From contig JAUVDZ010000086.1 in the NCBI GenBank assembly GCA_030595015.1, forward strand, positions 1 through 5,044: DNA of 5,044 bases, written 5' to 3'. Both the position numbers and the translations under genes were made by a program. Under the pieces are notes generated by a model. That model did no database searches and was not told the origin of the DNA. It saw only the letters and a list, made by a program, of their open reading frames with translations. Below are positions 3,971 through 5,044 of the stretch, piece by piece (position 1 is the stretch's first letter; each line of letters begins with the position of its first letter). Source of the DNA: Candidatus Peregrinibacteria bacterium (GTDB lineage: Bacteria > Patescibacteriota > Gracilibacteria > UBA1369 > PNNO01).

Positions 3971-5044
3971 CTACATTCTTTCCGGCACTTCAATACCAAG
4001 AATTTCCAATCCTTCTTTTAATGCTCTTGAAAGTGCCCGGATAAGGTTTAATCTTGCTGCTTTTAATGCAGCATCTTCGGTTTTTAAAACTGAAACTGAA
4101 TTATAAAATCCATTAAATGCCTGAGCCAATTCATATAAATAATTCGCGAATAAATTTGGTTTATATTCCTGTGCTGCAAGTACTAAATATTCCTGAAATT
4201 TCGGCAACAATCTCGCTATATCCAATTCGTGTCGATCCTGTAAAAATTCTTTATTCTCAATTGGTTCAATTGCCTGAAATAAATCTGTTTGGTTTTTATT
4301 CTCTTCTTCAACTCTTCTTAAAATACTTTCTGCACGTGCATAAGTATATTGCAGGTATGGTGCGCTATTCCCTTCAACCGCTAACATTTTATCCCATTCA
4401 AAAACAATATCTGTTGTTCGATTTTGTGAAAGGATATTATATTTAATTGCTCCAATTGCAATAATTTCAGCAACTTTTGCTTTTTCTTTTCTCTTTAAAT
4501 CCTTACTTTTTTCACTAACAATTTCAGTTGCACGTTGAATTCCATCTCGTAAAATCTCCTCTAATAAAACGATATTACCTTTTCGGGTACTCATTGTTTT
4601 ATCCGGCATACTCATTCTTCCAAATGAAATATGTTTAAATTTTGTACCATCATAACCAAGTTTTTTGGCTGTTTCAAAAAGCTGTTTAAAGTGTAGACTC
4701 TGGGCAGAATCCACGACATAAAGCATTTTCACAGGATTCCATTTTTTTATTCTATATTTAACGGTTGCTAAATCACGAGTCGAATATAAAGTTGCTCCAT
4801 CAGACTTTTGAACCATAAAAGGAGACATTTTTTCGTCTTCAAAATTTACAATCAAAGCTCCTCCTTCACCTGTCTCAATCACTCCTTTTTCTTTACCTTC
4901 ATCAAGGATTTCCTGCATTTTGTCGTTATAAAAACTCTCTCCAATATACTCATCAAAACTCACGCCTAACTTTGCATAAGTCTCTTTTAAATGCTTCATA
5001 CTAAGATCTTTGAACCATTCCCATAACTTATAATTTTCTTCATC
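3971..5044 (-). CDS. argS: Arginyl-tRNA synthetase (5' end cut by window)
   Basis: Charges tRNA-Arg with arginine in the cytoplasm; class I aminoacyl-tRNA synthetase. Seen: 357 residues up to a TAG stop; the frame is open to the window edge, so an internal Met at 4999 is not the start. Family proteins are roughly 550-600 residues, so the N-terminal tRNA-binding domain and the HIGH motif lie outside. In order (window residue numbers): KSDGATLYSTRDLA (80-93) of the catalytic domain, MSTRKGN (151-157), which is the ArgRS form of the KMSKS loop, QNRTTDIVFEWDKMLAVEGNSAPYLQYTYARAESILRR (207-244), and the DALR anticodon-binding domain with PNLFANYLYELAQAFNGFYN (296-315). The C-terminus GIEVPERM is typical of the enzyme. 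The residue just before MS is Thr, with the Lys one place earlier. An essential gene and a reliable anchor for placing the genome in a phylogeny. Confidence 0.97.
   Translation of the reverse strand, partial: DEENYKLWEWFKDLSMKHLKETYAKLGVSFDEYIGESFYNDKMQEILDEGKEKGVIETGEGGALIVNFEDEKMSPFMVQKSDGATLYSTRDLATVKYRIKKWNPVKMLYVVDSAQSLHFKQLFETAKKLGYDGTKFKHISFGRMSMPDKTMSTRKGNIVLLEEILRDGIQRATEIVSEKSKDLKRKEKAKVAEIIAIGAIKYNILSQNRTTDIVFEWDKMLAVEGNSAPYLQYTYARAESILRRVEEENKNQTDLFQAIEPIENKEFLQDRHELDIARLLPKFQEYLVLAAQEYKPNLFANYLYELAQAFNGFYNSVSVLKTEDAALKAARLNLIRALSRALKEGLEILGIEVPERM

Noticed and set aside
4117..4446. Plus-strand open frame antisense to argS
   Set aside because: It covers the well-conserved C-terminal domains of ArgRS on the other strand; its peptide is low-complexity hydrophobic.

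Overview
This AT-rich bacterial window has every confident gene on the minus strand. Reading in the direction of transcription (right to left), it holds argS (3' part), tRNA-Ser(UGA), a GC-richer hairpin-dense spacer, and then six closely packed genes: a SemiSWEET-like transporter, a small two-helix membrane protein, a membrane-anchored alpha/alpha-toroid protein, a DUF1761 membrane protein, an AlkD-type DNA alkylation repair protein and the start of a ZupT-type ZIP metal transporter. The window edges cut argS and zupT.

The organism looks bacterial. The tRNA has an encoded CCA end, two good sigma70-like promoters with 17-nt spacers and TATAAT boxes are visible, and ArgRS has bacterial-style sequence. 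The standard code fits, because a TGA stop is used in an ATGA overlap. None of the six visible CDS starts has a clear Shine-Dalgarno sequence. The short, AT-rich, overlapping layout and protein flavour resemble Patescibacteria/CPR or another small-genome, scavenging lineage, but this assignment is inference only.

Layout: 3971-5044 argS; 3772-3861 tRNA-Ser; 3445-3771 spacer with two or three hairpins, a short tandem repeat inside an inverted repeat, and the promoter of the SemiSWEET operon; 1750-3444 a three-gene unit (SemiSWEET, small membrane protein, toroid protein) joined by a 1-nt gap and an ATGA overlap; 1-1710 a second unit (DUF1761, alkD, zupT) joined by a TAATG overlap and a 14-nt overlap. 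The second unit has its own promoter, placed over the 3' end of the toroid gene.

The first unit is the most interesting part. It couples a SemiSWEET-like protein, with a 42-residue N-terminal extension and a Tyr where the family has a substrate-contacting Asn, to an outward-facing glycosidase-like toroid and a small membrane protein. It could be an uncharacterised uptake or envelope module. The second unit joins metal import and DNA alkylation repair with a membrane protein of unknown function; no shared pathway is evident. Apart from these points the window is ordinary: I saw no phage, insertion sequence, CRISPR array or toxin-antitoxin system.
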